A DNA stretch of 64,000 nt, taken from Acidimicrobiales bacterium (lineage in GTDB: Bacteria > Actinomycetota > Acidimicrobiia > Acidimicrobiales > DATDAH01). The position numbers were made by a program, and so were the translations under genes. Below, one piece after another: positions 44,371 to 52,022 of the stretch; positions within the stretch are counted from its first letter, which is position 1, and the number at the start of each line of letters is the position of its first letter. Location: positions 150,432 through 214,431 of the forward strand of contig JAEUJM010000018.1 of assembly GCA_016794585.1 (NCBI GenBank), read 5' to 3'. Below the pieces are notes generated by a model. The model saw nothing but the letters and a program-made list of their open reading frames with translations. It was not told where the DNA came from and searched no databases.

Positions 44371-44771
44371 CACGGCGCCGCCGGGAGGGAGATGACGACG
44401 TCGGTCGACTTCACCGAGGCCACGGCAAGCACGCCCGGGGCGAGCTTCAGCTCCTCGGCGGCCTCGGACGTGAGGACCGAGACGATCCGGTGGGGGCCGA
44501 CCGCGAGCTCGACCTTGGCCACGATGTCGTTGCTCGTCACCTTGGTGACGATCCCGGTGAAGCGGTTGCGGGCCGAGCTGGCGCCGACGGCGGGGATCTC
44601 GACGGCGCCGGCCGACGACTCGAGGAAGGCGGCGAGGTCGGCCCCGTCGATCACCCGGTCGCCCCGCTCGCTGCGGGTGGTGGCGAGGCGCCCGTCGTCG
44701 CACCAGCGCCGCACCGTGTCGGCGCTCACTCCCAGCAGATCGGCAACCTGACCGGGCTTATAGCTTGGCAT
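44370..44771 (-). CDS. Molybdate-responsive regulator: excisionase/MerR-type HTH fused to a Mop domain
   Basis: 133 residues. The helix-turn-helix (YKPGQVADLLGVSADTVRRW) covers about 4-45, and a TOBE/Mop molybdate-binding module covers about 68-133 (RFTGIVTKVTSNDIVAKVEL). It is analogous to ModE but uses a different DNA-binding domain; it presumably represses or tunes the mod operon when molybdate is bound. ATGs at 44777 and 44771 compete. Only 44771 lies 6 nt after TAACCT, so it is preferred. First gene of the regulator-modA-modB-ORF-modC operon. Confidence 0.85.
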   Translation of the reverse strand: MPSYKPGQVADLLGVSADTVRRWCDDGRLATTRSERGDRVIDGADLAAFLESSAGAVEIPAVGASSARNRFTGIVTKVTSNDIVAKVELAVGPHRIVSVLTSEAAEELKLAPGVLAVASVKSTDVVISLPAAP

Positions 44772-45513
44772 CTGCATAGGTTAGACGGCCTGTAGCCTCG
44801 CAGGTGCGGTCAGGGCGGCGACATCGTCCGTCGGTCTCGTGGACCGAGACACCGGGCCCCTCACTGCAGGGGAACGATGCGACGCGCCACGCCGGCGGCC
44901 AGGCGCGGAGGTCCCGCACGGGCACTTGGCGGGCGCGCCCGGCCTGCGCCGAGGCCGCCAGCTGGCGTTCCGCAAGCCGCTCGAAGTCTGCCCCGCCGAG
45001 CAGGTCCGCATAGGTGGCCCAGCGGTTCTCCGCCCGTGCCGGGGGCCGCACGCCGGCAGCCTCCACGGCGGTGGCGCACACCCGGAACAGGGAAGCGAGG
45101 GAGGGGTAGGTGAGCACCACCGCCTCGTCGCCGTAGGCGTAGCGCCACACGGGCGCAGGGCCCTCTGCCTCGAGGCCGAGCTCGACGAGGAGGAAGCCGT
45201 GGCTCTCGTAGGCGATGGGGGCCAGCACCTCCGGGAAGTGCGGGCCGGCGACGTCCTCCCACAGTTCCTGCGCACTGGTGGGGTCGGCCAGGCGGGGGTG
45301 CGGCAGGGGTGAGAAGGCCTCGGGTCGCCAATTGCGGCAGAACCACTCGATCTCCGCCGGCAGGTGGAAGGGGGCGATGGCCGAGTCGACCTGCTCGATG
45401 ACGGCTTCGACCCGGGCTCGATCCGAGGGCGGGCCCGGCGGCGACGTCCTGCGAGGTGGGATGACCTGGAGGTACCACTCGATGGCCTCCCGAAGCTCCT
45501 CGGCTGGGTCCAC
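44758..45513 (-). CDS. SMI1/KNR4 (SUKH)-like protein
   Basis: 251 residues. The N-terminal helix and the block IAPFHLPAEIEWFCRNW, then a 130-residue alpha/beta region with ESHGFLLVELG and VWRYAYGDEAVVLTYPSL, resemble the SUKH fold. That fold includes many immunity proteins against contact-dependent toxins as well as unrelated housekeeping proteins; no toxin gene is adjacent. GTG at 45513 is the best start. The last 14 nt overlap the regulator gene, and the mod-operon -10 element lies within this gene's 3' end. The C-terminal 60 residues are low complexity. Confidence 0.6.
   Translation of the reverse strand: MDPAEELREAIEWYLQVIPPRRTSPPGPPSDRARVEAVIEQVDSAIAPFHLPAEIEWFCRNWRPEAFSPLPHPRLADPTSAQELWEDVAGPHFPEVLAPIAYESHGFLLVELGLEAEGPAPVWRYAYGDEAVVLTYPSLASLFRVCATAVEAAGVRPPARAENRWATYADLLGGADFERLAERQLAASAQAGRARQVPVRDLRAWPPAWRVASFPCSEGPGVSVHETDGRCRRPDRTCEATGRLTYADAKL
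44778..44783 (-). promoter_or_regulatory. -10 element of the molybdate operon
   Basis: TAACCT on the minus strand, exactly 6 nt before the ATG at 44771. It sits inside the 3' end of the SUKH-like gene, so the mod operon should be transcribed independently from the start codon of its regulator. Confidence 0.45.
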
Positions 45514-45734
45514 GTCGCCAGCTCGTCATCCCGCTTCCGAGGTGGGTGGGGCCGTGCGCGCTGCTCCTCGCCCCGCAAGGCCAGCGGCCCGCTGGGGCCT
45601 GGCCGACCAGCCCGAGGGGCACCGGTTCCGAGCCGGCTCGCGCAGGAGACGGGCGATGGGGCGATCTGAAGGCACGTCGAACCTTCGAGTCGTCGATACC
45701 TGTATTGAGATCATAGAAAATCCATTGAAAATAC

Positions 45735-45763
45735 TTGCTAGGTCCGCCTCGCGCCGCTACCAT
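45735..45763 (+). promoter_or_regulatory. Promoter of the DUF222/HNH gene in an AT-rich patch
   Basis: TTGCTA (45735-45740), a 17-nt spacer and TACCAT (45758-45763), then 7 nt to the ATG at 45771. The preceding 60 bp (about 45690-45740) are strikingly AT-rich for this genome. Confidence 0.6.
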
Positions 45764-45770
45764 CGAACAC

Positions 45771-47564
45771 ATGTTCCGGATCCTGCGATCGGTCAAGGGC
45801 CACCTCGCCGCCCTGGCGCGCACGTTCGATCCGGACACCCTCACGGTCGCCCAGGCCGCCGAGGCCATCTCGCTGCTGGCCGCCATCGAGAAGGCGGCCG
45901 CCGGACTGCGCCTGCTGCTCGCCCGGCGGGTCGACAACCAATCGTTGTGGGGTGAGTCGGGTGAGCGCTCGGCGGCGGACTGGCTGGCCCGCCAGACGGG
46001 GCAGTCCACCAACGACGCCGCCCGGGACCTCGAGTGCTCCCGTCGCCTCCAGGCGCTGCCGGAGGCATCGGATGCGGTGCGCAACGGCGAGCTCTCGCCC
46101 GACCAGGCCAAGGCGGTGGCCGACGGTGCCGCCGCCGATCCGGCCGCCGAGCAGGAGCTGCTGGACACCGCCCGGCGGGGGTCTCTGGGCGAGCTCAACC
46201 GCAAAGCCAAGTCCCGCAAGGCGGCCGCGCTGGGCGACGACGAGGCCCGCGCCCGGGCGGCGCACCGCAACCGGTCTTTCACCAGCGGCACGAACGCGAT
46301 GGGCGAGGGGTGGGGCCGCTTCAACGGCCCTGCCCACCAGGTGGCGCTGCTGAACGCGCAGCTCAAGCCCTTTCTCGAGCGGGCCTTCGCCGGCGCCCGC
46401 CGAAAGGGGCGCCGCGAACGAGCCGACGCCCTCGCCTACGACGCCCTGATGGCCTTCGCCGGCATCGTCGACCTCGACCTCGACGGCCCGGGATCCGCAA
46501 CCGAGTCCTCGGCCGCTTCAGGCGACGGGACCCAGGACTCGCCGCCGCGGTCGGCCGACACCCCTTCGGGCGACGGGGCCCAGGACGCGCCTCCACGGTC
46601 GACCGCGACCGCTTCGGGCGACGGGGTCGGGGCGCCGGCAGGCCACTCGAACGCCGGCGGCGACGCCCCCGATGCCGGGTCGCAGCCGACTGGTGGCCGG
46701 GAAACCGCCGCGACCAGTGGCGCCCGCCGGGCACGTACTCCGGGTGCGCAGCAAGGGACACGGCCGCACGCCGAGGGAGCATCCGACGGCCAGGACGCCA
46801 CCGCACCCCAATCGCCGGCCGGGCGAGCTGCCGCCGCGTCCGCACCGCTCACCCTCCTCGACGGCCTCGACGGTGAGGGACTCGACGGGCTCGACGGCGA
46901 CGGGCTCGACGGCGATGGGCTCGACGGCGATGCCGACGATTTGGCGGCGGGCTCGGGCACCCCGAGAGGGCCAGGGCCAGGGTCCGCCGGGCCGCCGGGG
47001 GCGGCGCCACCTTCACCTCCAGGGTCGACCTCGGCGCCGCCGCCCCTGCGGCCGAAACGCGAGCCGATCCGCCCCGACGTGAAGCTGATCGTCCGCATCG
47101 ACGGCAGCGCCCTGCAACGGGGCCACACCGTGCCCGGCGAGCTGTGCGACCTCCACGGCTTCGGACCGGTGTCGGTCGCCGACGTCAAGGCCCTGCTACC
47201 CGACGCCGCCATCGACTTCGTCATCACCAACGGCCGGGACGTCTTCAACGTCTCCCACCTCGGCCGGCACGCCACCGCCCGCCAGCAGGTCGTGCTCGAC
47301 CTCCTCAACATCGGATGCTCGCGGGAAGGCTGCGGCGCCACCCAGCACCTCCAGGTCGACCACCGGATCGACTGGCACAAGATCAAGGTCACCGAGCTGG
47401 CCAACCTCGACTGGCTCTGCCCCCACGACCACCGCCTGAAGACCCACGAGGGGTGGCAGCTCGAACCCGGCACCGGCAAGCGCCCCATGTGCCCACCCGG
47501 CCAACAGCCCTGGCTCGAGGGCGCTGAAACACCGGCGACCGGCACGCCCCCACACGCGGCCTGA
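45771..47564 (+). CDS. DUF222 (13E12-repeat type) HNH endonuclease family protein
   Basis: 597 residues. The helical DUF222 domain covers about 10-230 (AAGLRLLLARRVDNQS, GRSL-type helix SAADWLARQTGQSTNDA, ALPEASDAVRNGELSPDQAKA quoted in part). A low-complexity linker (about 240-440) contains GDG/DAPPRS repeats and consecutive DGLDG/DGDGLDG units. The C-terminal HNH nuclease domain begins near 515: CSREGCG, HLQVDHRIDW and LCPHDHRLKTHEGW provide the zinc cysteines and catalytic His/Asn-type residues. This family occurs in many near-identical copies in actinobacterial genomes and is thought to be a mobile or selfish nuclease; that link is from family knowledge. Confidence 0.88.
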   Translation: MFRILRSVKGHLAALARTFDPDTLTVAQAAEAISLLAAIEKAAAGLRLLLARRVDNQSLWGESGERSAADWLARQTGQSTNDAARDLECSRRLQALPEASDAVRNGELSPDQAKAVADGAAADPAAEQELLDTARRGSLGELNRKAKSRKAAALGDDEARARAAHRNRSFTSGTNAMGEGWGRFNGPAHQVALLNAQLKPFLERAFAGARRKGRRERADALAYDALMAFAGIVDLDLDGPGSATESSAASGDGTQDSPPRSADTPSGDGAQDAPPRSTATASGDGVGAPAGHSNAGGDAPDAGSQPTGGRETAATSGARRARTPGAQQGTRPHAEGASDGQDATAPQSPAGRAAAASAPLTLLDGLDGEGLDGLDGDGLDGDGLDGDADDLAAGSGTPRGPGPGSAGPPGAAPPSPPGSTSAPPPLRPKREPIRPDVKLIVRIDGSALQRGHTVPGELCDLHGFGPVSVADVKALLPDAAIDFVITNGRDVFNVSHLGRHATARQQVVLDLLNIGCSREGCGATQHLQVDHRIDWHKIKVTELANLDWLCPHDHRLKTHEGWQLEPGTGKRPMCPPGQQPWLEGAETPATGTPPHAA

Positions 47565-48182
47565 CCGCCCTGCGGCGCGGTGCTCGCCGGCGCCCTTCGG
47601 TGCTCGTCCCGAGCCCGCAGGGCGCCGATGCAGAAACCTCCCGGTCAGAGCGAGGTGAGACTTCCGAGCAACCTCGACCTGGACGTCGAGCACGCCGTGA
47701 GTGCCTGGCTCGGCCATCGGCGGTGTCCCGAGGCGGAGCCACCTGGCGCTCCCCCGCAGCTGGCCTTCGAGAGGCTGGCATGAAGAGACGAGGCCGAGGC
47801 GCCGGCGCCCCCGCGCTCCCCGATGCGACTGGAGCTCTGGTGGTCGCCGATGCCGCGGGCGGCACCAGCAGCGAACCGAAGGAAGCAGGGAAGAGCGGCG
47901 GCCCACCCTGGTGGCCACTGGTGCGGGCGAGGCCGAACCTCCCGGCGCCACCCGCCCGCGAGCGCACGGTCGGAAACCGCCGGCTGTCGACTCCGCCCGT
48001 GGCGGCGGCGCACGGCCGGGGACGACGGGTCGGGGAGCGAGCGACGTGATGATCGTGGTGATCGGCTCGAGCGCCGACCGCGGGCGAACTGGGCCCCACT
48101 CACCTGTCGTCGGGGTCTGTCCCGACACGGGTCGGGACGCGCTGCCGCAGGACTGGGGAGCGCGGCGCGGCGGCGGCGTCAC
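47565..48182. other. Non-coding stretch after the HNH gene
   Basis: About 620 nt with only short, unsupported frames. One 51-codon frame (47629-47783) overlaps another by ATGA but has no family resemblance or ribosome site. The region runs directly into the tandem repeat array. Confidence 0.4.
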
Positions 48183-48705
48183 AGCGAGCGGTCGGGGGCG
48201 CTGACCGCTGAACCGAGGGTCACTTGGCCCCGTACGAGCGGTGTTCCTCGACGCGGATGGGGCGGAGTCGCCGCTGTTGCCTCGGGGGAGCGAGCGCGAG
48301 GCGGTTCGTCGCAGCGAGCGGTCGGGGGGCGCCGACCGCTGAACCGAGCGTCACTTGGCCCCGTACGAGCGGTGTTCCTCGACGCGGATGGGGCGGAGCG
48401 CCGCTGTTGCCCTGGGGGTGCGAGCGCGAGGCGGTTCGTCGCAGTGAGCGGTCGGGGGCGCTGACCGCTGAACCGAGGGTCACTTGGCCCCGTACGAGCG
48501 GTGTTCCTCGACGCGGATGGGGCGGAGCGCCGCTGTTGCCTCGGGGGTGCGAGCGCGAGGCGGTTCGTCGCAGTGAGCGGTCGGGGGCGCTGACCGCTGA
48601 ACCGAGGGTCACTTGGCCCCGTACGAGCGGTGTTCCTCGACGCGGATGGGGCGGAGTCGCCGCTGTTGCCTCGGGGGAGCGAGCGCGAGGCGGCTCGCGC
48701 CGGGG
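48183..48705. repeat. Four-copy tandem repeat, unit 129-131 bp
   Basis: The marker CACTTGGCC falls at 48221, 48352, 48481 and 48610, giving periods of 131, 129 and 129. Each unit starts AGCGAGCGGTCGGGGG or AGTGAGCGGTCGGGGG, contains AGCGGTC...GACCGCT (a 7-bp inverted repeat) and ends in a GCGCGAGGCGGTTCGTCGC-like stretch. A diverged fifth start follows near 48702. Units one and four share one version of the segment after the GCGGAG sequence, units two and three another. The 131-bp step shifts the frame, so a repetitive protein is unlikely. Confidence 0.85.
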
Positions 48706-48730
48706 AGCGGTCGAGCGCGGCTCGCCCGGG

Positions 48731-48736
48731 TAGGAA
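48731..48736 (+). promoter_or_regulatory. -10 element of a leaderless transcript
   Basis: TAGGAA, then 6 nt, then the ATG at 48743. It begins about 25 bp beyond the tandem repeat array. Confidence 0.45.
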
Positions 48737-48742
48737 GGCACG

Positions 48743-48997
48743 ATGCTCTACCTGGCCGCCACCGACGGGCACGTCGTCGAGGACCTCGACGACGGTCCGT
48801 GGCTGGATTGGTTCGTCCTGCGCGACGGTCTCACGCTGATCGACAGCGTCGAGTCGCGCTCGGCGGTGTACCACGCCGTCAAGCGGCGGATTCCCGAGAG
48901 CGCGGCGCTGGTGGTGGCGCCGTTGGCCGACGATCCGAAGTTCAAGGGCGTGGCGTCGGGCGCCAAGGCCTGGCTCGAGGGTCGGCCGACGCGGTGA
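48743..48997 (+). CDS. Small conserved-looking hypothetical protein
   Basis: 84 residues: MLYLAATDGHVVEDLDDG, a WLDWFVLRDGLTLIDSVESR core, then helix SAVYHAVKRRIPESAALVV. No export signal, membrane span or known domain. It appears to be a compact soluble alpha/beta protein. The start is fixed by a -10 element 6 nt upstream. Its stop overlaps the next gene's GTG (GTGA), so it is coupled to the haem-binding protein gene. Confidence 0.65.
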   Translation: MLYLAATDGHVVEDLDDGPWLDWFVLRDGLTLIDSVESRSAVYHAVKRRIPESAALVVAPLADDPKFKGVASGAKAWLEGRPTR

Positions 48998-49524
48998 GCG
49001 CCACGGTGCGCCGCTGGGGGCTGCGGGGCGGGCTCGCCGCCGTCGCCCTCCTGGTCGCCATCCAACTGGTGCCCTACGGGCGGACCCACACCAACCCGCC
49101 GGTGACCGACGAGGCGCCGTGGCCGTCGGACGACGCCCGCAACCTGGCGGTCGCCGCCTGCTACGACTGCCACAGCAACGAGACCGAGTGGCCCTTCTAC
49201 GCCAACCTCGCCCCGATGTCGTGGCTGATCGTCCGCGACGTCGAAGACGGACGGGAGTCGCTCAACTTCTCCACGTGGGACGAGTCCGACTCCGATGCCG
49301 GTGATGCCGCTGAGGAGCTGACGGAGGGTTCGATGCCCCCGGGGCGCTACCTGCCCCTGCACCCCGATGCCCGGTTGAGCAATGAGGAGAAGGCCGCCCT
49401 CGTCGCGGCCTTCGAGTCCATGGACGACGGCGAGGACCACTCGGGCCCCGGTCGTGGCGGCGAGGACGACGAGGACGACGACGGTGACGGGACCGACGAG
49501 TCCGATCACCGCGGTCCGGGCTGA
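48994..49524 (+). CDS. Membrane-anchored haem-binding domain protein (CxxCH)
   Basis: 176 residues. One N-terminal anchor or signal (GGLAAVALLVAIQLVPYG) precedes the c-type haem motif CYDCH at 56-60, in the context ACYDCHSNETEWPFYANLAP, and a later EELTEGSMPPGRYLPLHPDARLS block (given by its ends). This is the Haem_bd-type domain found in exported redox proteins. A strongly acidic Asp/Glu/Gly tail of about 35 residues follows. Probably a membrane-attached monohaem cytochrome-like protein; electron partners unknown. GTG at 48994 overlaps the previous stop. Confidence 0.85.
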   Translation: MSATVRRWGLRGGLAAVALLVAIQLVPYGRTHTNPPVTDEAPWPSDDARNLAVAACYDCHSNETEWPFYANLAPMSWLIVRDVEDGRESLNFSTWDESDSDAGDAAEELTEGSMPPGRYLPLHPDARLSNEEKAALVAAFESMDDGEDHSGPGRGGEDDEDDDGDGTDESDHRGPG

Positions 49525-49565
49525 GCGCCGGCGAGCGACGGGGCGCCGTCGCGAGGGGCGATGGC

Positions 49566-49571
49566 TAACGT
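49566..49571 (+). promoter_or_regulatory. -10 element before the MscS gene
   Basis: TAACGT, exactly 6 nt before GTG 49578. It would start the MscS-xylA-GH3 transcript at its first codon. Confidence 0.45.
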
Positions 49572-49577
49572 GCCAGG

Positions 49578-50693
49578 GTGGCTGTGCCGTGTGGCGAATC
49601 GCCGACCTGGGTGTGCGAGCGGGTCTACGAGGCGACCGAGAACGAGGCGCTGGCCGAGGCGCTCTCCTGGCTGGTGCACCGCCCCCTGAAGATCCTGCTC
49701 ATCGCCCTGCTGGCGTGGATCGGGGTGCGCCTCTCCAAGCGGGTGATCGCCCGGGTGGTCCGAGGGCTCGACAAGCAGCCGTTGGGCGTCGGCCCCCTCA
49801 ACGCCGAGGCGGTGGCACGCGCCAGCGCCCGCGCCCACACGATGTCGAGCGTCCTCGGCGGCCTGGCCACCGCCACCATCTACACGATCGCCTTCCTCAC
49901 CATCCTGGGCGAGTTCAACATCAGCCTCGGCCCGCTGCTCGCCGGCGCGGGCATCGCCGGCGTGGCCCTGGGCTTCGGGGCGCAGAGCATGGTGAAGGAC
50001 TTCCTCGCCGGCTTCTTCATGGTGGTGGAGGACCAGTTCGGCGTGGGCGACGTGATCGACGTGGGCGAGGCCACGGGCACGGTCGAGAAGGTCACCTTGC
50101 GGGCCACCCGCCTGCGCTCGGTCGACGGCACCGTGTGGCACGTCCCGAACGGCGTCATCCAGCGGGTCGGCAACCAGTCCCAGCAGTGGGCCCGGGCCCT
50201 GCTCGACGTGTCGGTGGCCTACGGGACCGACCTGCGCCAGGCCCAGGACGTCATCAAGGCCACCGCCGACGGGCTCTGGCGCGACCCCGAGTGGACCGAC
50301 CTGCTCCTGGAGGAGCCCGAGCTGTGGGGCGTCGAGATGCTGGCGGCCGACAGCGTCGACATCCGCCTCGTGCTCAAGACCAAGCCCGGCATGCAGTGGA
50401 AGGTGATGCGCGAGCTGCGCATCCGGCTGAAGGAATCGCTCGACACCGCCGGCATCGAGATCCCCTTCCAGCAGCGGACACTCTGGATCCGCAACGAGGG
50501 CGAGGCCGACGCCGGCCTGGTCCCCGATGACGGCGGCGGCGAGGGTGACGAGGTCCCCGACGAGGTGGATGACGAGGACGAGGACGACGGCGCCGACGCC
50601 GGCGCCGACCGACACGTGGACGAGGACGAAGGCCCAGGGGCCGACGCCGCCGGCGCCACCTGGCACCCGGGCGGGGAGGAAGACCACCCATGA
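49578..50693 (+). CDS. MscS-family mechanosensitive ion channel
   Basis: 371 residues. Three membrane segments are followed by the pore-lining helix with the Ala/Gly pattern [23 protein letters not shown], quoted as ends LLAGAGIAG and [10 protein letters not shown]. The beta domain has [17 protein letters not shown] and [19 protein letters not shown], with [14 protein letters not shown]. The C-terminal alpha/beta vestibule reaches about 300; an acidic, likely disordered tail ([20 protein letters not shown]) follows. It opens under membrane tension to release solutes. It overlaps the xylose isomerase start by 4 nt, an unexpected partnership. Confidence 0.92.
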   Translation: MAVPCGESPTWVCERVYEATENEALAEALSWLVHRPLKILLIALLAWIGVRLSKRVIARVVRGLDKQPLGVGPLNAEAVARASARAHTMSSVLGGLATATIYTIAFLTILGEFNISLGPLLAGAGIAGVALGFGAQSMVKDFLAGFFMVVEDQFGVGDVIDVGEATGTVEKVTLRATRLRSVDGTVWHVPNGVIQRVGNQSQQWARALLDVSVAYGTDLRQAQDVIKATADGLWRDPEWTDLLLEEPELWGVEMLAADSVDIRLVLKTKPGMQWKVMRELRIRLKESLDTAGIEIPFQQRTLWIRNEGEADAGLVPDDGGGEGDEVPDEVDDEDEDDGADAGADRHVDEDEGPGADAAGATWHPGGEEDHP

Positions 50694-52021
50694 ACGAGTC
50701 GTTCTTCTCGACCGGTCCGGTGCGGCCCGCGGGCGACGAGCCCGGGCCGGGCCTCGCCTACCAGGTGTACGACCCTGACCTCATCGTCGGCGGCAAGCGC
50801 ATGGAGGACCACCTCCGCATCGCCGTCTGCTACTGGCACAGCTTCTGCTCGCCGGGCGACGACGTGTTCGGCCGGGGCACCTGGGACCGCCCCTGGCTCG
50901 AGGCCGCCGCCGGCGATCCGATGGGGGCTGCCGAAGCCAAGCTCGACGCCGCCTTCGAGCTGTTCGGGATCCTGGGCACGCCGTTCTTCTGCTTCCACGA
51001 CTTCGACCTCGCCCCCGAAGGGGCGTCGCTGACGGAGAGCCGCGCCAACCTCGACGCCATGGCCGACAAGGCCGCCGACAAGATGGATGCCACCGGCGTG
51101 CGCCTGCTCTGGGGCACGGCCAACCTCTTCGGCCATCCCCGGTATGCAGCGGGTGCGGCTACCAACCCCGACCCCGAGGTGTTCGTCCACGCCGCCGCCC
51201 AGGTGCGGGCCGCCCTCGAGGTCACCCACCGCCTCGGCGGCGAGAACTACGTCCTCTGGGGTGGCCGCGAGGGCTACGACACCCTGCTCAACACCAGCCT
51301 GAAGCGCGAGGCCGACCAGCTGGCGCGGTTCCTGCACCTGGTGGCCGAGCACAAGGCGGCCATCGGCTTCACCGGCACGCTGCTCATCGAGCCCAAGCCC
51401 CACGAACCCACCAAGCATCAGTACGACCACGACGCCGCCGCCATCCACGGCTTCCTCGACCGCTACGGGCTGGTCGACGAGTTCAAGCTCAACATCGAGG
51501 CCAACCACGCCACACTGGCGGGCCACTCGTTCCACCACGAGGTCACCTACGCGGTCGAGCACGGCCTGCTCGGCAGCATCGACGCCAACCGGGGCGACCC
51601 CCAGAACGGCTGGGACACCGACCAGTTCCCCGACTCGGTGGAGGAACTGGCGCTCGTGCTCCACGAGATCCTCCGCTCGGGTGGCCTGACCACCGGCGGG
51701 TTCAACTTCGACGCCAAGCTGCGCCGGCAGAGCCTCGACCGCGACGACCTGGTCCATGCCCACGTCGGCGGGATCGACACCCTGGCCCGGGCGCTGCTGG
51801 TGGCGCAGGCCCTGCTCGACGACGGTGTCCTGGACCGAGCCCGCGCGGAGCGCTACGCCGGATGGGACGGCGAGCGTGGGCGCGAGGTGTTCGCCGACGG
51901 CACCACCCTCGCGTCGCTCGCCGACGGCGCCGTGGCCGCCGGGCTGGACCCACAGCCGGTGTCGGGCCGACAGGAGCGCCTCGAGAACCAGGTGAGCCGC
52001 ATCCTCTGGGAGACGAACTGA
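50690..52021 (+). CDS. xylA: Xylose isomerase
   Basis: 443 residues, class II length. It interconverts D-xylose and D-xylulose using two divalent metals. Catalytic and metal residues are all visible: His/Asp in [12 protein letters not shown], Glu/Lys in [18 protein letters not shown], Glu/His in [18 protein letters not shown], Asp in [11 protein letters not shown] and the last Asp in [12 protein letters not shown]. The ATG overlaps the MscS stop (ATGA) and a GH3 glycosidase gene begins 1 nt after its stop, so sugar release and xylose entry into metabolism are in one operon. No xylulokinase or transporter is in the window. Confidence 0.95.
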   Translation: MNESFFSTGPVRPAGDEPGPGLAYQVYDPDLIVGGKRMEDHLRIAVCYWHSFCSPGDDVFGRGTWDRPWLEAAAGDPMGAAEAKLDAAFELFGILGTPFFCFHDFDLAPEGASLTESRANLDAMADKAADKMDATGVRLLWGTANLFGHPRYAAGAATNPDPEVFVHAAAQVRAALEVTHRLGGENYVLWGGREGYDTLLNTSLKREADQLARFLHLVAEHKAAIGFTGTLLIEPKPHEPTKHQYDHDAAAIHGFLDRYGLVDEFKLNIEANHATLAGHSFHHEVTYAVEHGLLGSIDANRGDPQNGWDTDQFPDSVEELALVLHEILRSGGLTTGGFNFDAKLRRQSLDRDDLVHAHVGGIDTLARALLVAQALLDDGVLDRARAERYAGWDGERGREVFADGTTLASLADGAVAAGLDPQPVSGRQERLENQVSRILWETN

Positions 52022-52022
52022 C

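Noticed and set aside
47629..47783. 51-codon frame followed by another frame with ATGA overlap
   Set aside because: No ribosome site, no -10 element and no recognisable family; the second frame is low complexity.
48183..48705. CRISPR-like array
   Set aside because: The units are contiguous tandem repeats without variable spacers, much too long for CRISPR repeats, and there are no cas genes.
48220..48741. Long open frames on both strands through the 129-bp repeats, giving repetitive Arg/Ser-rich proteins
   Set aside because: They exist only because most units are a multiple of three; the 131-bp first step changes frame, there is no ribosome site, and both strands are equally open.
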